Assembly (NCBI RefSeq): GCF_000743945.1
Contig: NZ_CP009238.1
Coordinates: 1,895,070 to 1,959,069 of the forward strand
From: Basilea psittacipulmonis DSM 24701
GTDB taxonomy: Bacteria > Pseudomonadota > Gammaproteobacteria > Burkholderiales > Burkholderiaceae_B
Length of the DNA stretch: 64,000 bases
Direction of reading: 5' to 3'
Part shown: in pieces, positions 56,638 through 64,000 of the stretch
How the letters are laid out: every line of letters starts with the position of its first letter
How positions within the stretch are numbered: the stretch's first letter is position 1
Translations under genes and position numbers: made by a program
Notes under the pieces: generated by a model
What the model was told of the DNA's origin: nothing
Database searches by the model: none
The model's input: the letters and a program-made list of their open reading frames with translations, nothing else

Positions 56638-56791
56638 CCCTACAACGAACACCCTACAACGAACACCCTACAACGAACACCCTACAACGAACACCCTACA
56701 ACGAACACCCTACAACGAACACCCTACAACGAACACCCTACAACGAACACCCTACAACGAACACCCTACAACGAACACCCTACAACGAACA
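56638..56791. repeat. Minisatellite: 11 perfect copies of a 14-bp unit
   Basis: The unit CCCTACAACGAACA is repeated 11 times without a mismatch from 56638 to 56791, with a partial CCCTA beyond. There are no spacers, so this is not CRISPR. Perfect homogeneity points to recent expansion or ongoing slippage. It sits between the pseudoazurin start (62 bp away) and whatever lies upstream of it. Confidence 0.98.
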
Positions 56792-57128
56792 CCCTATTAT
56801 TATCCAACAAAACAACGGTATTTCTGTTCCCGCTTATTACTCACATTAAAGAGAACGTTACCATCATCTCCCTCTTTCCTTTCTATAGACACAAAACTGC
56901 CTCATTACCGTTAAGATCGGACGCCACCTCACCGCACCCTTTCTTTCTGTGGGAACAAAAACCCGAAGAGGATGTATGTTTAATTGCATATGTATCATCC
57001 CTCCCTTTTTTTCTATGGACACAAAAACATCCTTATCGCACCGATGACTTGGGTGTAATCGCCATATTCCCGTTTTCATCGTGATAGAAAAAAATTAGAG
57101 GCTATCTTAGATAATTGCTAATTTCCCG
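56792..57128. repeat. Three degenerate copies of a 64-66-bp repeat
   Basis: The core TTCTATAGACACAAAA-type sequence occurs at 56881-56896, 56945-56960 and 57011-57026, each preceded by a CCCT-rich, T-rich run. Spacing is 64 and 66 bp. No gene is seen in this stretch. Confidence 0.65.
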
Positions 57129-58915
57129 ATAATTTATAGTATACCCCTCCATCCAATATGGAGGGGTAGGTATTTTTATACTTTAATGTCTAGGTTTAAT
57201 TCGTTTAAGATTTTGACTTGATCGGTTGTTAGAGGGTGTAATACTTTTTCATCATCAGTAACAAATAACTTAATATCGTCAAGCTCTTCAATTATATTGG
57301 TGAGGCTATACTTATATTCGATTTCTGTATGTCTAATTCTATTTCTTAATGCACTTAATAGAATTAACGCAATGAACATGACGAAGATTTTTCCGTTTGT
57401 TGTTTCTGAACGTTGAGTTCTTAATCTTCTTGAATCTAAGTTTGTTTTGATGTCGCAAAAAGCTTTTTCGATGAGATCTTTACCTCTATATGCCTCTAAC
57501 ACTTCTCCTGACGTTAAATCTAAATTGTTGGTAATTAAAACAAAATATCCTAGTCTATTATATTCATAAGAAATTTTTTCAATATCTCTTTCATATGAAT
57601 ACTCCGTTTTACCCTCTTGATGAATTTTAAAATACTTACAAGTTTTCTTTGTCACCACTTTTTCTTTTATTTTGTCTTGTAGTGCCTTTTCTTCATACTG
57701 CAAGTATTCTTCAAAATCAGACTGTAGCTCAATTTGTTTATCAAGATCTAAGAATACATGCAGATTGCATTTCATTCCTGTTAACTCAGAAGAAATTGTT
57801 CGACATTTTACCGTTTTAAATCCAGGAACTAAATCAGTGTAGCCCAGCTTTAGCTCTGAAATCTCATCGATAGATTGTCTTGATAAGTTTGTGTTTCTGG
57901 GTAAAAAAGTTATAAATTTATTCCCTAATTCATCGATTGTCTTCAAGTTATCACTTGAGAAATAGCCTTGATCCATGACGAAGGTAATTTTTTTACCTTT
58001 TAGATTCTTAGTTAAACTTAACATGAATTTTAGGTACGATTTATCAACAATGTTTCCCTGATACCAAGAGTAATTGAAAGGTAAGCGTGAATCGTAACCA
58101 TATAGGATGCCAAGGTTTATCTGCTTTGTTTTGTCATTTTCTTTGTTGAATCCAAGTTTTGCTTCAATGATGCTTGAACTCGTTGAAATCGAGGTTGAAT
58201 CATAGGCTAGAAAGTTTTCTGAACTTGCTTTTTGACTCCATAGATCCAGAAACTGATGTCTTTTTTCTTGAGTTATCACTTGAGAAAAAATATCACTAAT
58301 CCTTTTGTCATTCATACATAAAGAAGTCGGCAAATAGTGTTTGTTAGCCCATCTTTCATATCCCTTCATCACGTTGCCACAACAGAGCATATAGGTAGCT
58401 AACGACATTAAATAGTGATGATCGCTACCAAAAACCTTTCTTAACATAACATCTAATTCTAGTTCTTTTGCTATTGTTTGAACGAGCTGCAACAATCCTT
58501 CAGGACGCGTGTATTTAACAGCAGATAATGGAATCTTTGAACAATCAACTTCTTCTTTTATGAACTGTGGTTTATCGTAAACTTTTAAATAATTTTCATT
58601 AGGTTGGAATAGTCTAGATTTTTTATCAACTAACTTGCCAATGGTGATTTTCTTTGATTGAGGATTGCCGTTGGCATTTCTTTTATACGCATAGTTATAA
58701 ATCACATAATAAGTATCTTTGTATTTTAGATACGTGATGTTTTTATCAGGAAGCGTTGCTAGTTGATTTAAATATGCCATTATGTTCACCTAATGTAGAC
58801 TGTGAATCATATGGTAGTCTACAACAACAAGGAAATCAAGCCAATTAGATTGATTTTCTTGTTATTTTTTTAAAGATTTTTTACACTTAGGTGTTGTTTG
58901 TATACCAAAAATTAT
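57129..58915. mobile_element. IS element of the IS1634/IS4 type
   Basis: One transposase gene is bracketed by imperfect inverted repeats: left 57129-57144 (ATAATTTATAGTATAC) and right 58915-58900 read on the minus strand (ATAATTTTTGGTATAC), 14 of 16 matching. The 1.8-kb length fits the family. Flanking bases do not show an obvious target duplication, so the exact ends are uncertain or one flank has changed. Just inside the left end lies a perfect hairpin ACCCCTCCAT/ATGGAGGGGT (57142-57166). Confidence 0.75.
57176..58780 (-). CDS. IS1634-family transposase
   Basis: The 534-residue DDE transposase appears intact. The likely catalytic acids are Asp in FLAYDSTS (near residue 190), Asp in FVMDQGYFS (near 268) and Glu in the YRGKDLIEKAF segment (near 433-443), as in the IS4/IS1634 group, with the beta-strand-rich insertion between the second Asp and the Glu. 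AGGTG lies 7 bases before the ATG at 58780; the longer GTG-started frame from 58789 is less likely. It is AT-rich with codon use unlike the ribosomal genes nearby, consistent with transfer. Confidence 0.88.
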   Translation of the reverse strand: MAYLNQLATLPDKNITYLKYKDTYYVIYNYAYKRNANGNPQSKKITIGKLVDKKSRLFQPNENYLKVYDKPQFIKEEVDCSKIPLSAVKYTRPEGLLQLVQTIAKELELDVMLRKVFGSDHHYLMSLATYMLCCGNVMKGYERWANKHYLPTSLCMNDKRISDIFSQVITQEKRHQFLDLWSQKASSENFLAYDSTSISTSSSIIEAKLGFNKENDKTKQINLGILYGYDSRLPFNYSWYQGNIVDKSYLKFMLSLTKNLKGKKITFVMDQGYFSSDNLKTIDELGNKFITFLPRNTNLSRQSIDEISELKLGYTDLVPGFKTVKCRTISSELTGMKCNLHVFLDLDKQIELQSDFEEYLQYEEKALQDKIKEKVVTKKTCKYFKIHQEGKTEYSYERDIEKISYEYNRLGYFVLITNNLDLTSGEVLEAYRGKDLIEKAFCDIKTNLDSRRLRTQRSETTNGKIFVMFIALILLSALRNRIRHTEIEYKYSLTNIIEELDDIKLFVTDDEKVLHPLTTDQVKILNELNLDIKV

Positions 58916-59131
58916 AAGAACATGTGTATCCGTTTAAACAGAATCAACAACAAAAAGAATATCAGTAGAAAAACGATATAGAATAAAAAATCGGTTTTAG
59001 CTACATTTATATTCAAAGGAATGTTAACTTGGCAATATCGTTACATTTTGTATTAAATCGACAGTTATATTCTTTGATTAATATTAAAGAACTTCAACGC
59101 CTCTAAAATAATTCAGTTAAAACTTTTAGTC
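58916..59131. other. Gap between the IS element and lysR
   Basis: About 215 AT-rich bases without a gene. Nothing further recognised. Confidence 0.5.
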
Positions 59132-60070
59132 CTAAATAATGAAATCAACATCCATTAAATGAGCTGAATCAAGTTCTTTCATATTTTTTATTTTTTCAAA
59201 ATATTTAATGATTAACTCACTGGCCAACCTTACCTTCTCTGATTGAATACGTTGTAATCTAACTAGATAAAGTGGTGCAATCGGCAACTGCCAACCAGGA
59301 CAAAGCTGCACTAATTCACCGCTAGCTAAATATTGAGCTACATCTAATTTTGGTTGAATAGAAATGCCCAATCCATTTAATGCTAATTGACGACTGTTAT
59401 ATAAGGTATTACATCTGATTCGATACCTAGGTTCAAGCGTGATTCGTTCACCCTCTTTCGTGAACTCAAGCAAATTAAATCTATTGTTGTGATGACTAAT
59501 CCAATTCAGATGGGCTATTTGATCAGGAGACTGTAGTCTTTTAAATCGACTCATATAACTAGGACTAGCACATACCACCATTTCCAAATCATATAGATGA
59601 GTTGCAATCATGTGGTCTTGCAATGAACCCGTTCCCACTCTCAACGCAAGATCGACTCTCTTTTCAAACAAATCAACGACCGCATCTTCAAAATAAATAC
59701 TTAAATTAAATTCTGGGTTTTTATCTAAAATATGTTTGAATGCTTTGATCAACAAACTATCCATCAACCCTGTAACGCAGGTAATTGTTAATTCACCAAT
59801 AGCCTTCTCTCTTATGATGTCAATCGCCTGAAATGCTTTATCGGCTTGTTGTTTCATAAGTACAGAATGTTGATAAAACGCCTCTCCCGCTTCTGTCAAT
59901 GACAATTTTCTAGTAGTTCTATTAAATAACTTTATTGATAAAGACTGTTCTAACTTTTTAATATGCTGTGTCACTGCTGAGGGAGTCATTTCGAGCTTTT
60001 CAGCAGCAATATTCATTGAACCAGATTTTACCACTTCAACAAAAACAACCATTGACTTAAAATCGTACAT
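59132..60070 (-). CDS. LysR-type transcriptional regulator
   Basis: The 312-residue regulator has an N-terminal winged helix-turn-helix (about 1-60, with AAEKLEMTPSAVTQHIKKLE) and a LysR substrate-binding domain from about residue 92. It belongs to the CrgA/DsdC-like group often acting on neighbouring divergent genes, but the next 1.6 kb upstream contain no gene, so its target is not evident. The IS element sits downstream. The ATG at 60070 is the natural start. Confidence 0.9.
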   Translation of the reverse strand: MYDFKSMVVFVEVVKSGSMNIAAEKLEMTPSAVTQHIKKLEQSLSIKLFNRTTRKLSLTEAGEAFYQHSVLMKQQADKAFQAIDIIREKAIGELTITCVTGLMDSLLIKAFKHILDKNPEFNLSIYFEDAVVDLFEKRVDLALRVGTGSLQDHMIATHLYDLEMVVCASPSYMSRFKRLQSPDQIAHLNWISHHNNRFNLLEFTKEGERITLEPRYRIRCNTLYNSRQLALNGLGISIQPKLDVAQYLASGELVQLCPGWQLPIAPLYLVRLQRIQSEKVRLASELIIKYFEKIKNMKELDSAHLMDVDFII

Positions 60071-60700
60071 AATTCACTCTTTTGTTGATCATCAAACTAT
60101 ATTTTAATAGATAATTACCAGACATCCAACATTAACCAAAAACACCTACCCTCTATTATTCATTAACCACAATGAACTCATAAAAAACACTTCATCCAAC
60201 CACTCCGTTAACGACGATTAGACACAAATGGACTCAGAAAAAATATTTGATCCAAACATTCCATTAACGATGATTAACCACAAATAAACTCATAAAAAAC
60301 ATTTCACACAAGCATTCCGTAAAAAATACATCATCATTTATTACGCAGAACATTTAATTTAAAGGTATTAATAACTTTTCTCTGTGATTTAAAAAACTTT
60401 TCCATCAGCCCTCATTCTTTAAAATCATCAAGCACCAATTAACAAAGAGAAAGCACTTTACACAACCACTTCGTAAACATAATTAACTGCAAATGAACTC
60501 ATAAAAAACATTTCACACAAGCATTCCGCAAAAACCACTTCATCATTTATGACAAAGAATATTTAACTTAAACATACTAATATTTTTTTCTCTGTGATTT
60601 AAAAAGCAGCTACTCGCTTCTTGTTTTTAATCAAAAATCATAACTTTTGGCTTTTTAATCTGACCAATAAAAACAAATATACCTAATTTAATCATCGAAT
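60071..60700. repeat. AT-rich repeats upstream of lysR (56-bp units and a 209-bp-spaced duplication)
   Basis: AATGAACTCATAAAAAACA-like cores begin at 60171, 60227 and 60283 (period 56 bp). A larger direct repeat of about 121 bp follows: 60275-60395 and 60484-60605 share ACTCATAAAAAACATTTCAC, an AAGCATTCCG block, CATCATTTAT and a CTCTGTGATTTAAAAA end. No reading frame is conserved between copies. Confidence 0.75.
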
Positions 60701-60709
60701 ATTTTTTGA

Positions 60710-60725
60710 TGTTTCACGTGGAACA
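60710..60725. promoter_or_regulatory. parS site 1 (ParB centromere)
   Basis: TGTTTCACGTGGAACA is the reverse complement of the classic Bacillus spo0J parS site TGTTCCACGTGAAACA and one base from the perfect palindrome. ParB is expected to load here for chromosome segregation. Confidence 0.88.
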
Positions 60726-60754
60726 TTAAATTTAGATAACAATAGATCCATGTT

Positions 60755-61293
60755 AAACGCCCCCTTTATAGCCTATTTTGAGGGTTAACATTAACCATAA
60801 TTGCCTTACTATTTCGCTCTCTCACCCTATCGTTGGAAAACCCTACCCTTGAAACGAAACAGAAAACATATTATTTAATTAGAAAGGATGCGTTTAGTTT
60901 TTCTTACCTTGTAATCGCGTTATTCCGCTCGTTTTATTTTTCTTAAATATTAGAAAAACAGTAACCACATAAATTCAGGATAAATTAAACCTATTTTTTA
61001 CATAAAATATTAAATCAAAGAGTAATAATTCAATCTTCAAACACCCCTTTATAGCCTATTTTGAGCGTTAACATTAACTGTAATCGCCTTACTGTTACAC
61101 CGCATCCCATCGTTAGAAAATCCCATCTTTGGAACGAAACAGAAAACTAACTCAACCACCTCAAAACACAACACATATTATTTAATTTCAGAAGATGTAT
61201 TTAGTTTATCTTATCTTGTAATCGCGTTATCCCATCCGTATAATTTTTCTTAAACATTAGAAAGATAGCAACCAATTGAATTTAAAAGGAATA
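60755..61293. repeat. Direct duplication of about 240 bp, diverged
   Basis: Copy A (about 60755-60988) and copy B (about 61037-61293) share CCCTTTATAGCCTATTTTGAG, GTTAACATTAAC, GAAACGAAACAGAAAAC-like, CATATTATTTAATT and CTTGTAATCGCGTTAT blocks in the same order. Copy B carries a short insertion. The two parS sites lie just outside, one on each side. Confidence 0.8.
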
Positions 61294-61684
61294 AACACAT
61301 GTTTCACGTGGAACATTTATACCAATACATCTACTGCTCTACTAAGTTTTAGATTGTTTTTAAATTTTGGGCTTTTTTGTTTATCTAAAAGGCTTTTGTT
61401 AATTTGAAATTAAAAGGCGTACGGATTATTAAATATTAAAGATCTTAAAGTTGCTTTCTATGAAATGAAGTTCGTAAATTAAACATTAATTTATAGTTTT
61501 AAATTCTAAGGAAGAAAAAAACACGTAAACTTTTGTTAGCAAAACATAGAAACTAAGAAAATTTGGTTTTACTATTTAATTATTTATACAAATAAAAAAA
61601 TGTTCTTTTTTTTAAATAAAATCCTTGTAAAAACTTTCTATGCTGTTTTCTTATAAATTCGTCGGACTTTATTTTTGTCATTGA
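61294..61684. other. AT-rich region between parS site 2 and mnmE
   Basis: About 370 AT-rich bases after the second parS site, with no gene, no clear terminator for mnmE and no strong motif. Confidence 0.5.
61300..61315. promoter_or_regulatory. parS site 2 (ParB centromere)
   Basis: A second identical TGTTTCACGTGGAACA, 590 bp from the first and in the same orientation. Two parS sites so close together near candidate DnaA boxes support proximity to the origin. Confidence 0.88.
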
Positions 61685-63031
61685 TTATTTACCTATACAA
61701 AAACTACCAAAAATTTTACCTAACAAATCATCACTAGAAAACGTGCCTGTAATCTTGCCTAATGCATCATGAGCTAATCGTAGTTCTTCTGCAAATAAAT
61801 CTAATAACTCGTCATTTAAATTAAGATAAGCATTATCTAAGTGTGTCTTACACAAATTAAGTGCTTCGATATGACGTTGTCTGGCAATAAAAAATGAATT
61901 GTCTAATTCCTGCAATCCTGCCAAAGTCAAAAGCTTAGTTTTTAATTCTTCTATACCTTGACCGGTTTGTGCAGAGATATACAATGTATTTTCATCATTT
62001 TTCAATGGCTTATCTGTCAAATCTATTTTATTGATAATATTCAAAATTGGCGTATTAGGTGATACTTTTTGTAAAATTTTTTCATCCAATTCTTTAGATT
62101 CATTATTAATCTCTTTTAAGTGAAGTAGTACTTGAGCTTTTGAGATTTCATTCCAACTACGATTAATACCAATATTTTCTACTTCATCGTCTGTTTTTCT
62201 TAAACCTGCCGTATCAATAATATGCAATCCAATCCCATTAATTTGGATTTCGCGTTTGACTGTATCTCTCGTTGTTCCTGCAATGGATGTAACTATAGCA
62301 ACCTCTTCTTCAGCCAAAGCGTTCAATAGACTAGATTTACCTACATTTGGTTCACCAGCCAATACTACGTACAACCCTTCTCTAACAATCATGCCTTGTT
62401 TTGCTTTTGCAAAAACTTCATTTAATTCTTTTTGAATAGCATCGAGTTGTTCTTTGGCTTTATATTCTTTAATAAATTCAATATCTTCCTCAGGAAAATC
62501 TAATGTAGCTTCCACGAGCATTCTTAGATGAATAATTTGATCGTTTAATTTATTAATTTTTTCAGAAAAAGCCCCACGTAAAGACTGAATCGCACTTTTT
62601 GCTGCTGCTTGACTCGATGCATCAATCAAATCCGCTACAGCCTCTGCTTGCGTTAAATCCATACGGTTGTTTAAAAAAGCACGTTTTGTAAACTCACCTG
62701 CTTCTGCTAACCGCATTGAAATAAAACTTCCTTTTTTTAAACATAGACTCAATAATCTTTGCATAACGGCAATACCGCCATGACCTTGAAGTTCTAATAC
62801 ATCTTCACCTGTGTAAGAATGCGGCCCTTTAAAGTATAAAACCACCCCTTCATCTATAATTTCGTCTTCATCTTTAAAAGACAAAAAATAGGCTTTTCTT
62901 GGTTCGAGGCTTTTTCCAAAAAAATTTAAAATATACTGAGTCAAATCCTTATAGGAAATGCGTATTACACCAATGCCCCCTTTACCTGGGGCGGTAGCTA
63001 CTGCAACAATCGGATCTTTATCAGTAATCAT
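61685..63031 (-). CDS. mnmE: tRNA modification GTPase MnmE
   Basis: MnmE, with MnmG, builds the cmnm5 group on wobble uridine 34. The 448-residue protein has the N-terminal folate-binding domain with APGKGGIGVIRIS near residues 14-26, and a helical domain. The inserted G domain carries G1 GEPNVGKSS near 223-231, G2 around GTTRDT, G3 DTAG near 266-269 and G4 NKID near 331-334. It ends in the obligatory FCIGK with its catalytic Cys. The ATG at 63031 shares its last base with a DnaA box, so no Shine-Dalgarno is present. Base composition is more AT-rich than that of the 41-55 kb genes. mnmE is a usual neighbour of the chromosome origin. Confidence 0.96.
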   Translation of the reverse strand: MITDKDPIVAVATAPGKGGIGVIRISYKDLTQYILNFFGKSLEPRKAYFLSFKDEDEIIDEGVVLYFKGPHSYTGEDVLELQGHGGIAVMQRLLSLCLKKGSFISMRLAEAGEFTKRAFLNNRMDLTQAEAVADLIDASSQAAAKSAIQSLRGAFSEKINKLNDQIIHLRMLVEATLDFPEEDIEFIKEYKAKEQLDAIQKELNEVFAKAKQGMIVREGLYVVLAGEPNVGKSSLLNALAEEEVAIVTSIAGTTRDTVKREIQINGIGLHIIDTAGLRKTDDEVENIGINRSWNEISKAQVLLHLKEINNESKELDEKILQKVSPNTPILNIINKIDLTDKPLKNDENTLYISAQTGQGIEELKTKLLTLAGLQELDNSFFIARQRHIEALNLCKTHLDNAYLNLNDELLDLFAEELRLAHDALGKITGTFSSDDLLGKIFGSFCIGK

Positions 63032-63167
63032 GTGGATAACTTTGTGAATAAATATTCAATCAAAACAAAAATATTTAATATTTTATTTATAAAATAAAAT
63101 AACTATTTGATATTAATAAACAAAAAAAGTTTTCTTTGTTAAATTAAAAATTGTCAAAATTATTAAC
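63032..63167. other. Very AT-rich spacer with DnaA boxes
   Basis: About 136 bases, almost entirely A and T (a candidate unwinding element). Two perfect DnaA boxes (TGTGGATAA at 63031-63039 and TGTGAATAA at 63043-63051, i.e. TTATCCACA and TTATTCACA on the minus strand) sit at its left end and a third (63171-63179) just past its right end inside the hit gene. Confidence 0.65.
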
Positions 63168-63611
63168 TCATGTGGATAAGTTAGTTGATAATCTTAATTT
63201 AAGTTCTTCGGCTATTGCTTCAATCTCTTGTTTATTAACGTTTTCTTGGGCATGTCTATTTAATTTTTTACCCTCATAACACGGTACTAAATGAAAATGT
63301 ACTTGAAAAATTGTTTGTCCTCCAGCATCAAAATTATATTGTTTTAATTGCAATCCATCCGCTCGAGTCACTTCCATCAACACGGGAGCAATTTTTTTAA
63401 CGGTATTCATGCAAGCAATAAGTGATTGATTATCCAAATCAAATAAAGTTGGTGCAGGAGATTTAGTTATAACTAGTGTATGTCCTTTGCTTTCTGGCAT
63501 AATATCCATGATAGCAACTGTAAATTCATCTTCATAAATCTTAAAACTCGGTATTTCGTTTCTAATGATTTTAGAAAATATATTGTTGGGATCAAAATCT
63601 AGTTTTTTCAT
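63168..63611 (-). CDS. HIT-family nucleotide hydrolase
   Basis: The 147-residue protein belongs to the histidine-triad superfamily, whose members hydrolyse nucleoside phosphoramidates or dinucleotides. The N-terminal IFSKIIRNEIPSFKIYEDE and the DIMPESKGHTLV strand are typical. The triad reads QVHFH instead of HxHxH: the first (structural) His is Gln, but the middle, nucleophilic His is kept. GAGAGG lies 5 bases before the ATG. The last codons overlap a DnaA box. It is flanked by candidate oriC sequence on both sides, an unusual position. Confidence 0.9.
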   Translation of the reverse strand: MKKLDFDPNNIFSKIIRNEIPSFKIYEDEFTVAIMDIMPESKGHTLVITKSPAPTLFDLDNQSLIACMNTVKKIAPVLMEVTRADGLQLKQYNFDAGGQTIFQVHFHLVPCYEGKKLNRHAQENVNKQEIEAIAEELKLRLSTNLST

Positions 63612-64000
63612 AGTAACCTCTCATTTACAGTATAAGTTTATCGAAAAATTGACTATCTTTAAAGTATTTTTTTTCTCCAAAACTAAGTAAAAACTCTTCA
63701 TATTGTGGATAACTATAGTAGAAGAAATATGACTAATAACTAAGGGATAACTTTTTAATAACTATAATAAGATATAAAAATTAAAATTTTTTCCAGTTTT
63801 TGTTAAGTAAAAATACCTAATTTTTTCAAATAAATTTTTTATTTTATCTTTATGAAAAATAAATGTATTTTTGACTTATTCAACTTATCCACAACCCATA
63901 TAAAGAAAAATAAGTTTACAAAATTTAAATTAATACTTTTTTTGATTTTTCATTTTTTTTATTGAGTGTTGTTTAAATGCCAAAAGAAAAAAACATTCAA
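63612..64000. other. Candidate oriC segment (DnaA boxes, AT-rich)
   Basis: The last 389 bases are strongly AT-rich and gene-free. Perfect DnaA boxes lie at 63704-63712 (TGTGGATAA, i.e. TTATCCACA on the minus strand) and 63895-63903 (TTATCCACA on the plus strand). With those at 63031, 63043 and 63171, five perfect boxes fall within 873 bp. With mnmE and parS nearby, this is probably part of the chromosome origin. The rest of the origin and dnaA would be to the right. Confidence 0.72.

Noticed and set aside
56638..56791. CRISPR array
   Set aside because: The 14-bp units abut with no spacers and no cas genes are nearby; it is a minisatellite.

Overview
This window looks like a chromosomal segment from a low-GC betaproteobacterium of the Burkholderiales/Alcaligenaceae type (a Taylorella-, Pelistega- or Basilea-like organism; this placement is inference). 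The support is the sigma-32 type, the fused pabB-pabC gene, the tRNA-tuf-tRNA(Trp)-secE-nusG-rplKAJL-rpoBC order, 6S RNA next to zapA, and the codon choice. No phage, plasmid backbone or CRISPR array was seen. One insertion sequence of the IS1634/IS4 type is present.

Layout. 1-8 kb: 5' end of gltB (minus), rpoH (plus), a degenerate REP-associated transposase-like gene, a large Na+/H+ antiporter with a cyclic-nucleotide-binding-like domain, and a first methionine ABC importer (metNIQ). 8-18.7 kb: a glutathione transferase, then a plus-strand run of Nudix gene, glmU, glmS and pabBC, then an MFS exporter (minus), rmuC and a LysO-type exporter. 18.7-21 kb: five degenerate 110-bp repeats, then an iron-storage pair (bfd under a Fur-like box, and bfr) and a small lipoprotein. 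21-27 kb (minus): a DctPQM TRAP transporter and a second, full-length metNIQ. 27-35.6 kb: topB, hemN and a methyltransferase (plus), cutA-dsbD (minus), then a coiled-coil gene, zapA and 6S RNA (plus). 35.6-41 kb: a phosphoethanolamine transferase and an Na+/H+ antiporter (minus), ubiA and gltS (plus). 41.3-55 kb (minus): rpoC, rpoB, rplL, rplJ with its L10 leader, rplA, rplK, nusG, secE, tRNA-Trp, tuf, tRNA-Thr, tRNA-Gly and tRNA-Tyr. 55-59 kb: an ATP-grasp protein overlapping a pseudoazurin gene, an 11-copy 14-bp minisatellite just upstream of pseudoazurin, and the IS element. 59-64 kb: a LysR regulator, 1.6 kb of gene-free AT-rich repeats carrying two parS sites, mnmE, a HIT-family gene, and at least five perfect DnaA boxes. 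The right edge therefore appears to lie in or beside the chromosome origin. Most heavily expressed genes run leftward, away from it.

The genes are mostly housekeeping: transcription and translation, cell-wall precursor supply (glmU/glmS), folate (pabBC), haem (hemN), ubiquinone (ubiA), periplasmic disulfide reduction (dsbD), division (zapA), methionine and dicarboxylate import, glutamate uptake and pH/sodium homeostasis.

The unusual layer is between the genes. Almost every long intergenic gap contains its own private, decaying tandem or direct duplication, several with periods near 56, 66 or 110-112 bp, and some echoing the 3' end or terminator of the adjacent gene. Other points of interest are a bacterioferritin that keeps its haem ligand but has lost four of six ferroxidase ligands, a minisatellite placed where it could alter pseudoazurin expression, DnaA boxes on both sides of a HIT gene, two parS sites flanking a duplicated block, and secE starting 10 bp after a tRNA.
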